From NCBI RefSeq assembly GCF_001685355.1, contig NZ_CP016438.1, positions 744,001-808,000 of the forward strand: 64,000 nt of DNA. Reading direction: 5' to 3'. This document shows, in pieces, positions 41,411 to 50,392 of this stretch. Under the pieces are notes generated by a model. The model was not told the origin of the DNA. It did not search any database and saw nothing but the letters and a program-made list of their open reading frames with translations. The DNA is from Streptomyces lincolnensis. Lineage in GTDB: Bacteria > Actinomycetota > Actinomycetes > Streptomycetales > Streptomycetaceae. The stretch's first letter is position 1. Each line of letters opens with the position of its first letter. The position numbers were made by a program, and so were the translations under genes.

Positions 41411-42531
41411 TGGGCGCTCCTTCCGGCGATGCGGTTGATGCGGTCGACCGCCCGTTCGAAGCCGCGGGTGAGGTCGTCGAAGACGGCCTGGACGCTGCGT
41501 TCGCTGGTCATGCGGCCGACGATCTGGCCGACGGGCGTGCCCAGCAGCGGTTCGACCTCGTACTTCTGGATGCGGGAGACGGCCTCGGCGACGAGCAGGC
41601 CCTGAAGCGGCATGGGGAGGGTGCCGGGTCCGTCCGGGTCGTCCCAGGCGTCGGTCCACTCGGTGCGCAGCTGGCGGGCCGGCTTTCCGGTGAGAGAGCG
41701 GGAGCGGACGGTGTCGCCGGAACCGGCGGCGAGCAGCTTCTGGATGAGTTTCGGCGAGGGGAGCTCGGCTTCGGTGGTGGTCAGCCACAGGGAGCCCAGC
41801 CACACACCCTGGGCTCCCAGGGCCAGTGCGGCCGCCACCTGTTGCCCGCTGCCGATACCGCCGGCGGCCAGGACGGGCAGCGGGTCGACGGCGTCGACGA
41901 CCTCGGGCGTCAGCACCATGGAGGCGATCTCGCCGGTGTGGCCGCCGGCCTCGTAGCCCTGGGCGACCACGATGTCGATACCCCCCTCCTGGTGCTTGCG
42001 GGCGTGCCGGGCGCTGCCCGCGAGCGCGGCGACGAGCACGTCCTGGTCGTGGGCGCGGGCCACCACGTCGGCGGGCGGGGAGCCGAGCGCGTTGGCGAGC
42101 AGCTTGATCGGATAGTCGAAGGCGACGTCGAGCTGGCTGCGGGCGACCTGCTCCATCCATCCGGTGATGCGCCAGCCGGAGACCTCGCCCTCGGCGAGTT
42201 CGGGCACGCCGTGTTTGGCGAGGGTGTCCTGGACGAACTGCCGGTGCCCCGCCGGGATCATCGCCTCGACATCGGCCTCCGTCAGTGTCTGATTCTCCGG
42301 GGCTTCCACCTTCTTCGCGGGCATGACGACGTCCAGGCCGTAGGGCATGCCGTCGACGTGTGCCTCGATCCAGTCGAGGTCGCGTTTGAGGTCGTCGGGG
42401 GCGGTGTAGCGGACCGCGCCGAGCACGCCGAAGCCGCCGGCCCGGCTGATAGCCGCGGCGACGGCGGGGAACGGCGTGAAGCCGAAGACGGCGTGCTCGA
42501 CTCCCAGTTTCTTGCTCAGCTCCGTCTGCAT
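41407..42531 (-). CDS. Nitronate monooxygenase-family flavoprotein
   Basis: A 374-aa FMN-dependent TIM-barrel enzyme. Features are GFTPFPAVAAAISRAGGFGV at the start, DIVVAQGYEAGGHTGEIASM with the catalytic His of the family, VLAAGGIGSGQQVAAALALG for phosphate binding and VWLGSLWLTTTEAE. NMO-type enzymes oxidise nitronates (for example propionate 3-nitronate) or related compounds with O2. Some relatives act as enoyl reductases, so the assignment is to the superfamily. ATG 42531 starts the protein and the gene precedes the acyl-CoA synthetase in a two-gene operon. It is intact. Confidence 0.92.
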   Translation of the reverse strand: MQTELSKKLGVEHAVFGFTPFPAVAAAISRAGGFGVLGAVRYTAPDDLKRDLDWIEAHVDGMPYGLDVVMPAKKVEAPENQTLTEADVEAMIPAGHRQFVQDTLAKHGVPELAEGEVSGWRITGWMEQVARSQLDVAFDYPIKLLANALGSPPADVVARAHDQDVLVAALAGSARHARKHQEGGIDIVVAQGYEAGGHTGEIASMVLTPEVVDAVDPLPVLAAGGIGSGQQVAAALALGAQGVWLGSLWLTTTEAELPSPKLIQKLLAAGSGDTVRSRSLTGKPARQLRTEWTDAWDDPDGPGTLPMPLQGLLVAEAVSRIQKYEVEPLLGTPVGQIVGRMTSERSVQAVFDDLTRGFERAVDRINRIAGRSAQ

Positions 42532-42636
42532 GGGCGCAGGATGCCGCAGCCCTCCGGCCGACGGAAGAGCTTTTCTGATACTCCGTCAGATTTCTGGTCG
42601 TCCGCCCACCCCGTTGACACACGGCACCACTGACAC

Positions 42637-42677
42637 GAAAGTTTCACCGCACACAGTGATCCCGGAAAGATACTTTC
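42637..42677 (+). promoter_or_regulatory. Two GAAAG-type palindromes before the serine hydrolase
   Basis: GAAAGTTTC (42637-42645) and GAAAGATACTTTC (42665-42677) are symmetric sites 20 bp apart, just upstream of the gene starting at 42701. A TTGACA at 42614-42619 lies 17 bp before the first, which would then overlap the -10. GAAA/TTTC palindromes are typical of LacI-family sugar regulators in Streptomyces. Operator function is inferred. Confidence 0.4.
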
Positions 42678-42700
42678 AGCCGGTAGAGCGGGAGGCCTTG

Positions 42701-44473
42701 ATGAGTGCGGACACGGCGGACGGCGGCAGACTGACCCGGCGTCAACTGGGGCGCGGAACACTGGCGTTGGGCGGCGCGCTACTCATCGCCCCGCTGCCGG
42801 GGTCAGCGGCGGCAGTGTCCGGGCACCCCGCCACGCTGCGGTACGGCTCACCCGAACGCGCCGGTCTGCTCCCCGCCCCGTTGCGCCAACTGGTCACCGA
42901 CGCACAGGCGTTCCTCGACCCCTCCCCCAAGCACCCCTGGTACGCGGGCGCCGTCCTGCTCGCCGGGCGTGGCGGCACCGTGGCCCTCCACGAGCCCATC
43001 GGCATGGCGGTGCGCTATCGGGCGTACGACGAGAAGACCGACACCGGCGTCGAGTTCCCGGCCGAGCAGCAGATCCCGATGGCCGAGGACACCGTCTTCG
43101 ACCTCGCCTCGGTGTCGAAGCTGTTCACCTCGATCCTCGCCGTGCAGCAGATCGAGCGCGGCGCGCTGGAGCTGGAGGGGACGGTCGCCTCCTATCTGCC
43201 GGAGTTCGGCAGCGCGGGCAAACAGGACATCACGATCCGTCAGCTCCTCACCCACACCTCGGGGTTCCGTGCCTGGATCCCGCTGTACGCGGCACCGACG
43301 CACGAGGAGAAGCTGCGGCTCATCTGGAACGAGGCACCCCTCAACCCGCCGGGCTCGGCCTATCTGTACTCGGACCTCAACCTGATCTCGCTCCAGCTGG
43401 TGCTGGAGAGGATCACCGGTCGCGGCCTGGACACACTCCTGCGCGACGAGATCACGGCACCCCTCGGCATGCGCCGCACCCGCTACAACCCGCCCGCCTC
43501 GTGGCGCCCGAAGGTCGCGGCCACCGAGGACGCCCGCAAGCCCTGGTCCGGCCTCGACCGCGGGCTGGTGTGGGGCGAGGTCCACGACGAGAACGCCTTC
43601 AGTCTCGGAGGCATCGCGGGCCACGCCGGGGTCTTCTCCACCGCCTGGGACCTGGCCGTGCTGGGCCGCACGCTGCTCAACGGCGGGGTGTACGGCAGGG
43701 CGCGGATCCTGCGGCCGGAGTCGGTGGAGCTGATGTTCACCGACTTCAACACCGCCTTCCCCGGCGACGAGCACGGCCTCGGCTTCGAGCTCTACCAGCA
43801 CTGGTACATGGGCGCGATGGCCACCCCGCGCACCGCGGGACACACCGGTTTCACCGGCACCTCGCTGGTCCTCGACCCGACGACCGACTCCTTCCTGATC
43901 GTCCTCGGCAACTCGGTGCACCCGGTGCGCAGTTGGCGATCCGGTTCCGCTCCCCGGGTCGCCACCGCCAACGACATGGCGCGGGCCGTGCCGGTCCGGC
44001 CACGGCACGGCCGTTCCGCCTGGTTCTCCGGGATGGCGATCTCGACGACCGCCACGCTCGCGCTGCCCGCGCTCGACACGTCCCCGGGCGGTGCGCGCCT
44101 GCGCTGCGCGCTGTGGTGGGACACCGAACCCCGCGCGGACGTGCTGGCCTTGGAGGCCACGACGGACGGCGGTACGACCTGGAGTCCGCTGCAGTTCACG
44201 ACCACACGCCAGGGCGACCGGCCGCAGGACCACCCGGAGGGCACGGTCACCGGCTGGTCGGGCCGGGTCTGGCACCGGCTCGCGGCGGATCTGCCGGCCG
44301 CCCGGCAGCTCGCCGTGCGCTGGCGGTACACGACCGACCGGCTGTACGTCGGGCGGGGTGTCTACGTCGACGGACCGCGTGTGGAGTCCCGAACCGGTGT
44401 TCTGTTCGACGAGGCGCGCCCGGCAGATGCGGCGCGGATCGAGGCGAAGGGCTGGACCGCCTCCGCCGACTGA
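42701..44473 (+). CDS. Exported serine hydrolase (beta-lactamase class C-like)
   Basis: A 590-aa protein from ATG 42701 behind GGAGG. A twin-arginine-type signal (TRRQLGRGTLALGGALLIAP) precedes a penicillin-binding/beta-lactamase domain. The catalytic SxxK is SVSK in FDLASVSKLFTSIL, the YxN-type motif is YSDLN and the third motif HTGFTG. Such proteins are esterases, D-amino-acid peptidases or carboxypeptidases, not necessarily drug-degrading. Beyond about residue 400 there is an extra beta-rich C-terminal domain (LRCALWWDTEPRADVLALEA, VRWRYTTDRLYVGRGVYVDG) resembling an immune-inhibitor/jelly-roll fold, which I cannot name. Its stop is 34 bp from the convergent MmyB-type gene. Confidence 0.9.
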   Translation: MSADTADGGRLTRRQLGRGTLALGGALLIAPLPGSAAAVSGHPATLRYGSPERAGLLPAPLRQLVTDAQAFLDPSPKHPWYAGAVLLAGRGGTVALHEPIGMAVRYRAYDEKTDTGVEFPAEQQIPMAEDTVFDLASVSKLFTSILAVQQIERGALELEGTVASYLPEFGSAGKQDITIRQLLTHTSGFRAWIPLYAAPTHEEKLRLIWNEAPLNPPGSAYLYSDLNLISLQLVLERITGRGLDTLLRDEITAPLGMRRTRYNPPASWRPKVAATEDARKPWSGLDRGLVWGEVHDENAFSLGGIAGHAGVFSTAWDLAVLGRTLLNGGVYGRARILRPESVELMFTDFNTAFPGDEHGLGFELYQHWYMGAMATPRTAGHTGFTGTSLVLDPTTDSFLIVLGNSVHPVRSWRSGSAPRVATANDMARAVPVRPRHGRSAWFSGMAISTTATLALPALDTSPGGARLRCALWWDTEPRADVLALEATTDGGTTWSPLQFTTTRQGDRPQDHPEGTVTGWSGRVWHRLAADLPAARQLAVRWRYTTDRLYVGRGVYVDGPRVESRTGVLFDEARPADAARIEAKGWTASAD

Positions 44474-44507
44474 GCGCTCGGTCGACTGACCGCTCGGCCG
44501 GAGACGT

Positions 44508-45359
44508 TCAGCCGGGGACGTCCAGCCGCTGGGTGCCCACGACCGACAGCAGCCGCAGCGCCTCCTCGGACGGCGAGCCCGGCACCGCGGTGTAGATCAC
44601 GACCCGCTGGTCGCGGTCGGTGATGTCCAGGACGTCGCAGTTCACGGCGACGGGACCGACCAGGGGGTGGTCGAAGGTCTTGCAGAGCGTGGGGCGGGCG
44701 GTGACGTCGTGGGCGGCCCACAGCCGGGCGAACTCCTCGCTGCCTGCCTGGAGTTCCGCCACCAGGCCGGCCAGTTCGGGATCGTCGGGGTAGCGGGCGG
44801 AGGCAGCACGTAGGTGCTGCACCGAGGAGTGTGCGAACTCCTGCCCGTCCGACACGCCGTACAGTCGCCGGCCATGCGGGTGGGGTCCGAGGAAGGCGCG
44901 CCGGACGAGGTTGCGGTCACGGCGGGAGAGTGCGGAGAAGTCCTCCATGAGCGCCGCGGCCAGGTCGTTCCAGGCGAGCACCTCGTAGGTCGCCGAGATG
45001 ACGATCGCGGCGGCCCGCGGAAGCCGGTGCAGCAGGTCGACGATGCTCTGCCGTACTTCGCGCGAAGGGCCGGACGGCGGGGCCGGCGGAGTGCCGGCGA
45101 GGTGGTGGAGGTGGTCGCGTTCGGCGTCCGACAGCCGCAGCGCGCGGGCGAGTTGGGCCAGCACCTCGCGGGACGGGTGCGGGCCGCGGGCCTGCTCCAG
45201 GCGGGTGTAGTACTCGGTGGAGATGTACGCCAGCTGCGCCACCTCCTCGCGGCGCAGGCCCGGGGTGCGGCGGCGTGGCCCGGCGGGCAGCCCGACGTCG
45301 GCGGGGGTGATGCGCTCGCGCCTGCCGCGCAGGAAGTCGGCCAGTTCTCGTCGGTCCAC
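44508..45359 (-). CDS. XRE regulator with MmyB-type ligand domain (paralogue)
   Basis: A 283-aa regulator from GTG 45359. The HTH reads MDRRELADFLRGRRERITP, then GLRREEVAQLAYISTEYYTRLEQ. The MmyB-like domain includes AIVISATYEVLAWNDLAAAL, SSVQHLRAASARYPDDPELA and the ending KTFDHPLVGPVAVNCDVLDI. It is paralogous to the regulator at 13.5-14.4 kb. It is divergent from an SDR gene with an 87-bp gap that contains the recurrent operator (45387-45416), so it probably controls that SDR and itself. The GTG start leaves only a short distance to the likely ribosome site GAGG. Confidence 0.9.
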   Translation of the reverse strand: MDRRELADFLRGRRERITPADVGLPAGPRRRTPGLRREEVAQLAYISTEYYTRLEQARGPHPSREVLAQLARALRLSDAERDHLHHLAGTPPAPPSGPSREVRQSIVDLLHRLPRAAAIVISATYEVLAWNDLAAALMEDFSALSRRDRNLVRRAFLGPHPHGRRLYGVSDGQEFAHSSVQHLRAASARYPDDPELAGLVAELQAGSEEFARLWAAHDVTARPTLCKTFDHPLVGPVAVNCDVLDITDRDQRVVIYTAVPGSPSEEALRLLSVVGTQRLDVPG

Positions 45360-45386
45360 GTCCTCAGTGTGCGGGCAGGTCCGTGC

Positions 45387-45416
45387 GCCCAGCCAGGTAC
45401 TGCCGGTGCCTGGATA
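45387..45416. promoter_or_regulatory. MmyB-type operator, copy 3
   Basis: The plus strand contains CCAGGTAC-TGCCG-GTGCCTGG (45393-45413), an inverted repeat with one mismatch. Read on the minus strand the 30-bp site starts TATCCAGGCACC and matches 14403-14432 at 23 of 30 positions. It is centred in the 87-bp gap between the divergent regulator and SDR genes. Confidence 0.7.
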
Positions 45417-45446
45417 CGCCCCGGGCCGGGGCGCAGGCTCGACGGC

Positions 45447-46223
45447 ATGACCAACGCAACCACCACTGCTCTGCTCGCCGACAAGGTCGCCTTCGTCACG
45501 GGGGCCGGACGCGGTATCGGCGCGGCGGCCGCCCGTCTGTTCGCCCGGGAGGGCGCTCGCGTGCTGCTGGCGGCCCGCACCGAGGCCCAGCTCAAGGCCG
45601 TGACCGAGGAGATCCGCGCGGCGGGCGGCACCGCCGATCACGTCCGGTGCGATCTGTCCGACCCGGAGAGCGTCCGCGCCGCCGTCGACCGGGCCGTCGA
45701 GCTGTACGGCAGGCTCGACGTGGCCTTCAACAACGGGGCGACGATCCAGCGGCCCGGGCCGATGGACGAGCTGCCCGAGTCCGACTTCGACCACGTCCTC
45801 GCGGTCAACCTCAAGGGCCCCTGGCTGGCCATGAACGCCGAGATCGCCGCGATCCGGGCCACCGCGGGCACCGGCGCGATCGTCAACAACTCCAGCGTCG
45901 GCAGCCTGATGGCCAACCCCTGGCTGCCGGTGTACGGCGCGGCCAAGCGGGCGGTGAACAGCCTGACCGCGTCGGCCGCCGCGACGTACGGCCCGGAGGG
46001 CATCCGCGTCAACGCCATCGCCCCGGGCACCACGCTGACCGAGATGATCGACGAGTGGGAGACCAGCTCCCCCGGCATCGTCGACCAGCTCACCGCCCGC
46101 ACCCCGCTGGGCCGCGCCGCCGCCCCGGAGGAGATCGCCCAGGCCGCCGCCTGGCTGCTGAGCGACCGGGCCTCCTACGTCACCGGGACGGTGCTGCGCG
46201 TGGACGGCGGCATGCAGGCGTAG
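45447..46223 (+). CDS. SDR-family oxidoreductase
   Basis: A 258-aa classical SDR. Motifs are TGAGRGIG near residue 18, FNNGATIQ in place of the usual NNAG, the Ser in IVNNSSVGS, the YxxxK pair in VYGAAKRAVNSL, and the C-terminal ASYVTGTVLRVDGGMQA. The cofactor is NAD(P)(H) and the substrate is unknown. It is divergent from the MmyB-type regulator. Its stop is 3 bp from the convergent stop of the FAD enzyme gene. It is complete. Confidence 0.93.
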   Translation: MTNATTTALLADKVAFVTGAGRGIGAAAARLFAREGARVLLAARTEAQLKAVTEEIRAAGGTADHVRCDLSDPESVRAAVDRAVELYGRLDVAFNNGATIQRPGPMDELPESDFDHVLAVNLKGPWLAMNAEIAAIRATAGTGAIVNNSSVGSLMANPWLPVYGAAKRAVNSLTASAAATYGPEGIRVNAIAPGTTLTEMIDEWETSSPGIVDQLTARTPLGRAAAPEEIAQAAAWLLSDRASYVTGTVLRVDGGMQA

Positions 46224-46226
46224 CGG

Positions 46227-47816
46227 TCAGCCGGCCTGAGCCTCCGGGCCCTGGCCGGCGCTCTCCAGGACCGCCATCGCCGCGTTGTGGCCCGGCACCC
46301 CGCTCACCCCTCCCCCGCGTACCGCGCCCGCGCCGCACAGCAGGACGTTGGGGTGGCGGGTCTCGACGCCCCAGCGGCCGGTGCCGTCCTGGGCGTAGGG
46401 CCAGGCCAGTTCGCGGTGGAAGATGTTGCCGCCGGGCAGCCGCAGGTCGCGCTCCAGGTCGAGTGGGGTCTTCGCCTCGATGCAGGGCCGTCCGTCGGCG
46501 TCGGTGGCCAGGCAGTCGGCGAGCGGTTCGGCGAGGTGGGCGTCGAGCTGCGCGAGGGTCGACTTCAGCAGTTCCTCACGTACGGCGTCGTTGTCCCGTT
46601 CGAACAGCCGAGCGGGGGTGTGCAGGCCGAACAAGGTCAGTGTCTGGTAGCCCGCCTCGACGAGGTCCGGGCCGAGGATCGTCGGGTCGGTGAGCGAGTG
46701 GCAGTAGATCTCGGAGGGCGGGGCGGCGGGCAGGTCGCCGGCGGCGGCCTGGGCGTGGGCGGTGGCCAGTTGCTCGTAGCCCTCGGCGATGTGGAAGGTG
46801 CCGGCGAAGGCCTCGCGGGGGTCGACGGAGCCGTCCTTGAGCCGCGGGAGCCGGGTGAGCAGCATGTTCACCTTGAGCTGGGCGCCCTCGGCGGGGGTGG
46901 GCGGCCGGTCGCCGGTGAGGACGGCGAGGTCCCGCGGGGAGGCGTTGACCAGGACGTGCCGGGCGGCGACGACGGCCTCCCCGTCGGCGGTGCGGTAGGT
47001 GACCTCGGCGGTGCGGCCGTCCGTGTCGATGCGGACGGCCTCGTGGCCGGTGGCGATGACGGCGCCCGCCGCGCGGGCCGCCGCGGCCAGCGTGTCGGTG
47101 AGGGCGCCCATGCCGCCGACGGGCACGTCCCAGGCGCCGGTGCCGCCGCCGATCACGTGGTAGAGGAAGCAGCGGTTCTGCTTCAGTGAGGGGTCGTGGG
47201 CGTCGGCGAACGTGCCGATGAGGGCGTCGGTGAGGACCACGCCCCGCACCAGGTCGTCGGTGAAGCGCTCCTCGATCGCGGTGCCGACCGGTTCCTCGAA
47301 GAGGGCCCGCCAGGCCTCCTCGTCGTCGATCCGGCGGCGCAGTTCGTCCCGGGTGGGCAGCGGTTCGGTGAGCGTCGGGAAGACGTCGCGGGCCACGCGG
47401 CCGGTCATGTCGTAGAAGCGCTGCCAGGCCGCATACTCGCGCTCGCCGCCGGTGAGCCGGGCGAACGCCTCCCGGGTGCGCCGCGGGCCCCCGCCGACCA
47501 GGAGTCCGGTCGGCCGGCCGTCCCGTTCGACGGGGGTGTACGACGAGACCGTGCGCGTGCGGACGCGGAAGTCGAGCCCGAGGTCCCGGACGATCTTCTT
47601 CGGGAGCAGGCTGACGAGGTAGGAGTAGCGCGACAGCCGCGCGTCCACCCCGGCGAACGGCCGCGTGGAGACGGCGGCCCCGCCGGTGTTCTCCAGCCGC
47701 TCCAGCACCAGCACGGACCGCCCGGCCCGGGCCAGATAGGCGGCGGCGACCAGACCGTTGTGCCCGCCGCCGACGACGACGGCGTCATAGCTGCGGTGTC
47801 CCTCGTGTGCAGGCAT
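46227..47816 (-). CDS. Phytoene desaturase-like FAD oxidoreductase (PYROXD2-like)
   Basis: A 529-aa flavoprotein starting at ATG 47816. The dinucleotide-binding start YDAVVVGGGHNGLVAAAYLA is clear, followed by VLVLERLENTGGAAVSTRPF. Mid-region motifs are GTGAWDVPVGGMGALTDTLA and VRIDTDGRTAEVTYRTADGE. The C-terminal FAD signature VLLCGAGAVRGGGVSGVPGHNAA is present. It belongs to the phytoene-dehydrogenase-related amine-oxidase superfamily, closest to PYROXD2-type proteins. Carotenoid synthesis genes are absent nearby, so carotenoid desaturation is unlikely. The substrate is unknown. It appears intact. Confidence 0.9.
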   Translation of the reverse strand: MPAHEGHRSYDAVVVGGGHNGLVAAAYLARAGRSVLVLERLENTGGAAVSTRPFAGVDARLSRYSYLVSLLPKKIVRDLGLDFRVRTRTVSSYTPVERDGRPTGLLVGGGPRRTREAFARLTGGEREYAAWQRFYDMTGRVARDVFPTLTEPLPTRDELRRRIDDEEAWRALFEEPVGTAIEERFTDDLVRGVVLTDALIGTFADAHDPSLKQNRCFLYHVIGGGTGAWDVPVGGMGALTDTLAAAARAAGAVIATGHEAVRIDTDGRTAEVTYRTADGEAVVAARHVLVNASPRDLAVLTGDRPPTPAEGAQLKVNMLLTRLPRLKDGSVDPREAFAGTFHIAEGYEQLATAHAQAAAGDLPAAPPSEIYCHSLTDPTILGPDLVEAGYQTLTLFGLHTPARLFERDNDAVREELLKSTLAQLDAHLAEPLADCLATDADGRPCIEAKTPLDLERDLRLPGGNIFHRELAWPYAQDGTGRWGVETRHPNVLLCGAGAVRGGGVSGVPGHNAAMAVLESAGQGPEAQAG

Positions 47817-48075
47817 GGTTCTTCGTAACACGGGATGATCCACATCGGCCAGAGGGGCGCTGCTCGGCGGGCAGCGGCTCACGAAGCCACGGACGCTGTG
47901 CGGGCCCACGGAACGTCGGATCTCCTCGGGAGGCTTGGCCCGGGGGCAGGTGCAGGCGACGTTGCGGGTCATGGACCGGGCCGGTTCGGGCAGCGCGTCC
48001 CTTCCGCCGTTCGGCGGAGGGTCCCGGGCCGGCTCGGTCAGGACGTACCGCTGGTCGTTCCGGGACTCCTTCGGG

Positions 48076-50316
48076 TCAGCGTCCGCCCGTGGTGTGCTGC
48101 TGGCGTAGTACCGCCACCCTGCGGTACAGCTCGACCGCCTCCGCGCCCCGGCCGAGTTGTTCCAGGCAGTGGGCCTCGTCGTTGCGGCTGGCGAGGGTGT
48201 CGGGGTGGGCGGGTCCGAGGACGTGTTCGCGGGCGGTGGCGACGCGGCGGTATTCGGTGAGGGCGTCGGACCAGCGGCCGAGCCAGCCGAGGCCGACGGC
48301 GACCTCTCGGCGGCTGACCAGGGTGTCGGGGTGGTCGGCGCCGAGGACGCGTTCGCGGATCGCGCAGACGTCGCGGGACTCGGCGAGGGCCTCCTCCCAG
48401 CGGCCGAGGCGGCCGAGGTTGACGCCGAGGCCGTGGCGGGCGCGGAGGGTCTCGGGGTGGGAGGGGCCGTGGACGCGGGTGCGGTCGTCGATCAGGTCGC
48501 GGTAGAGCTGGAGGGCCTCCGCGCTGCGGCCGAGGCGGCCGAGGCTGATGCCGACCTCGTAGCGGGCGGCGAGGGTGTCGGCGTGGTCGGGGCCGAGCGC
48601 CTGGGCGCGGGCCTCGGCGACCTCACGGTAGGTCTGGAGGGCCTCCGGCCAGCGGCCCAGCTGGCCGAGCGCGTAGGCGACCTCGTAGCGGGTGACGAGG
48701 GTGTCGGGGTGGTGCGGTCCGAGGACGCGGGCGCGGGCGGCGGCCACGTCGCAGGCCATGCGGTAGGAGTCCTCCAGGCGGCCGAGTCTGCTGAGGTTGA
48801 AGGCGAGGTTGTGGCGGCAGCGCAGGGTGTCGGGGTGGTCGGGCCCGATGCCGCGTTCCCGTGCGGCGAGGACGGACGTGTACACCTGGTGTGCGTCGAA
48901 GTGGCGGCCCAACTGGCCGAGGACGTAGGCCATTTCCTGGCGGGCGGCGAGGGTGTCGGGGTGGTCCGGGCCGAGCGCCACGCTCCGGGCGCGGGCGACG
49001 TGCTTGTACTCGCGCAGGGCGTCGGCGGCCCGGCCGGTGCGGCTGTAGGTGAACGCGACCTCGTAGCGGCTGGCGAGGGTGTCGGGGTGCTCGGGTCCGA
49101 GGAGGTGCTCGCGTTCGGCGGCGACCGCGCGGTGCACCTCGCCGGCCTCGGCCCAGCGGCCGAGCCGTCCCAGGCTGAGCCCGGCGTTGTGGCGGCCGGC
49201 CAGCGCGGTGACCACTTCGGGGGACGGGGTGGGCGGCCCGTCCGGAGCGGGTTCCTCGGGGCGGCCGCCCACCGGGCGCGCGATCCACTCCCCGGTCAGA
49301 CCGGCCCCGGCGTCCGGGGGTGTGGTGCTCAGAGCCGCTCCGGCGGCCTTGTGACCCGTGGTCATGCCCCGCGTCCAGGAGGGCAGGCGGGGTTCGCGGG
49401 AGGCGGCCGGCTCGGGCGGGCGGAACTCCGGCTGCGGGGTCACCACGGTCGGCACGTAGGCCGGAGTGGACCGGCCCAGACCGATGCGGCGCCCCAACTC
49501 GCGGGCGTCGCGCGGTCGTTGCTCGGGGCGCTTGGCCAACAGGTCGAGGATCACCTTCTCCAGGTACTCGGGCAGGTCGGAGCGGTGGCTGCGGGGCGGC
49601 CGGGGCGGGGTGTCGCGGTGGCCGACGAGGATCGCCCAGGCGTCGTCGAGGTCGAACGGCGGGGCCCCGGTGGCGATCTCGTAGAGCACGCAGCCCAGCG
49701 AGTACAGGTCGCTGCGGTGGTCGACCTCGGAGCCGCCGATCTGCTCCGGGGACATGTAGTGCGGGGTGCCCATGGCGATGCCGGTGCCGGTCAGCCGGGA
49801 GGTGAAGCCGATGTCGTGGCCGAGGCGGGCGATGCCGAAGTCGCAGATCTTCACGGTGCCGTCGGTGAGCCGCACGATGTTCGCGGGCTTCAGGTCGCGG
49901 TGCACGATGCCCTGCTGGTGGGTGTAGGCGAGGGCGGCGGCGACCTGGTCGGCGATCTCGACGACCTCGGCCACGGCCAGCGGATGCTGCTTGTTGTCCT
50001 CCAGGAGCTGGCTGAGGTTGCGGCCCTCCAGGAGTTCCATCACCAGGTAGAGGACGCCGTCGGACTCGCCGAAGTCGTGCACGACGGTCACCCCGCGGTG
50101 GCTGAGCGCGGCGGCCACCCGGGCCTCGCGGCGGAACCGCTCCCTGAGCACCCGGGTGAAGGCCTGGTCGTGGCCCGTGCCGAGCGGCTTGAGGCACTTG
50201 ACGGCGACGTGCCGGCCCAGCGACTCGTCGCGCGCCCGCCACACCTCGCCCATGCCGCCGCGCCCGATCAGATCGAGCAGCCGGTACCGGCCCTGGATCA
50301 GCCTGCTGTCCCCCAT
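48076..50316 (-). CDS. Serine/threonine protein kinase with C-terminal TPR repeats
   Basis: A 746-aa cytoplasmic protein. The kinase domain occupies about residues 10-265: the glycine loop IGRGGMGEVWRA, the Lys in HVAVKCL, the catalytic HRDLKPANIV, the DFG in KICDFGIARLG, TPHYMSPEQI, and SDLYSLGCVLYEI. A Pro/Ala-rich linker follows. The last about 370 residues contain eight TPR_10/12-like units of about 42 residues, each ending in a G-x-x-HPDTL-type motif. No transmembrane helix is present, unlike PknB. The TPR array should bind partner proteins. ATG 50316 is canonical, and GTG 50346 gives a 10-residue longer form. The substrate is unknown. Confidence 0.93.
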   Translation of the reverse strand: MGDSRLIQGRYRLLDLIGRGGMGEVWRARDESLGRHVAVKCLKPLGTGHDQAFTRVLRERFRREARVAAALSHRGVTVVHDFGESDGVLYLVMELLEGRNLSQLLEDNKQHPLAVAEVVEIADQVAAALAYTHQQGIVHRDLKPANIVRLTDGTVKICDFGIARLGHDIGFTSRLTGTGIAMGTPHYMSPEQIGGSEVDHRSDLYSLGCVLYEIATGAPPFDLDDAWAILVGHRDTPPRPPRSHRSDLPEYLEKVILDLLAKRPEQRPRDARELGRRIGLGRSTPAYVPTVVTPQPEFRPPEPAASREPRLPSWTRGMTTGHKAAGAALSTTPPDAGAGLTGEWIARPVGGRPEEPAPDGPPTPSPEVVTALAGRHNAGLSLGRLGRWAEAGEVHRAVAAEREHLLGPEHPDTLASRYEVAFTYSRTGRAADALREYKHVARARSVALGPDHPDTLAARQEMAYVLGQLGRHFDAHQVYTSVLAARERGIGPDHPDTLRCRHNLAFNLSRLGRLEDSYRMACDVAAARARVLGPHHPDTLVTRYEVAYALGQLGRWPEALQTYREVAEARAQALGPDHADTLAARYEVGISLGRLGRSAEALQLYRDLIDDRTRVHGPSHPETLRARHGLGVNLGRLGRWEEALAESRDVCAIRERVLGADHPDTLVSRREVAVGLGWLGRWSDALTEYRRVATAREHVLGPAHPDTLASRNDEAHCLEQLGRGAEAVELYRRVAVLRQQHTTGGR

Positions 50317-50392
50317 CTCCTGCGACCGCCCCCGTTCGCCCCGCACACCTGGCTCGTCGCCTCGCCACCCCTGGCTGGTCCAGTATGGCGAG

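Noticed and set aside
44474..44507. Short CGGTC/GACCG hairpin between convergent genes
   Set aside because: Only 5-bp arms. It could contribute to termination but is too weak to call as a terminator.
46227..47816. Carotenoid biosynthesis role for the phytoene desaturase-like enzyme
   Set aside because: No crtB, crtE or crtY-type genes are nearby, and the sequence is closer to PYROXD2-type oxidoreductases.
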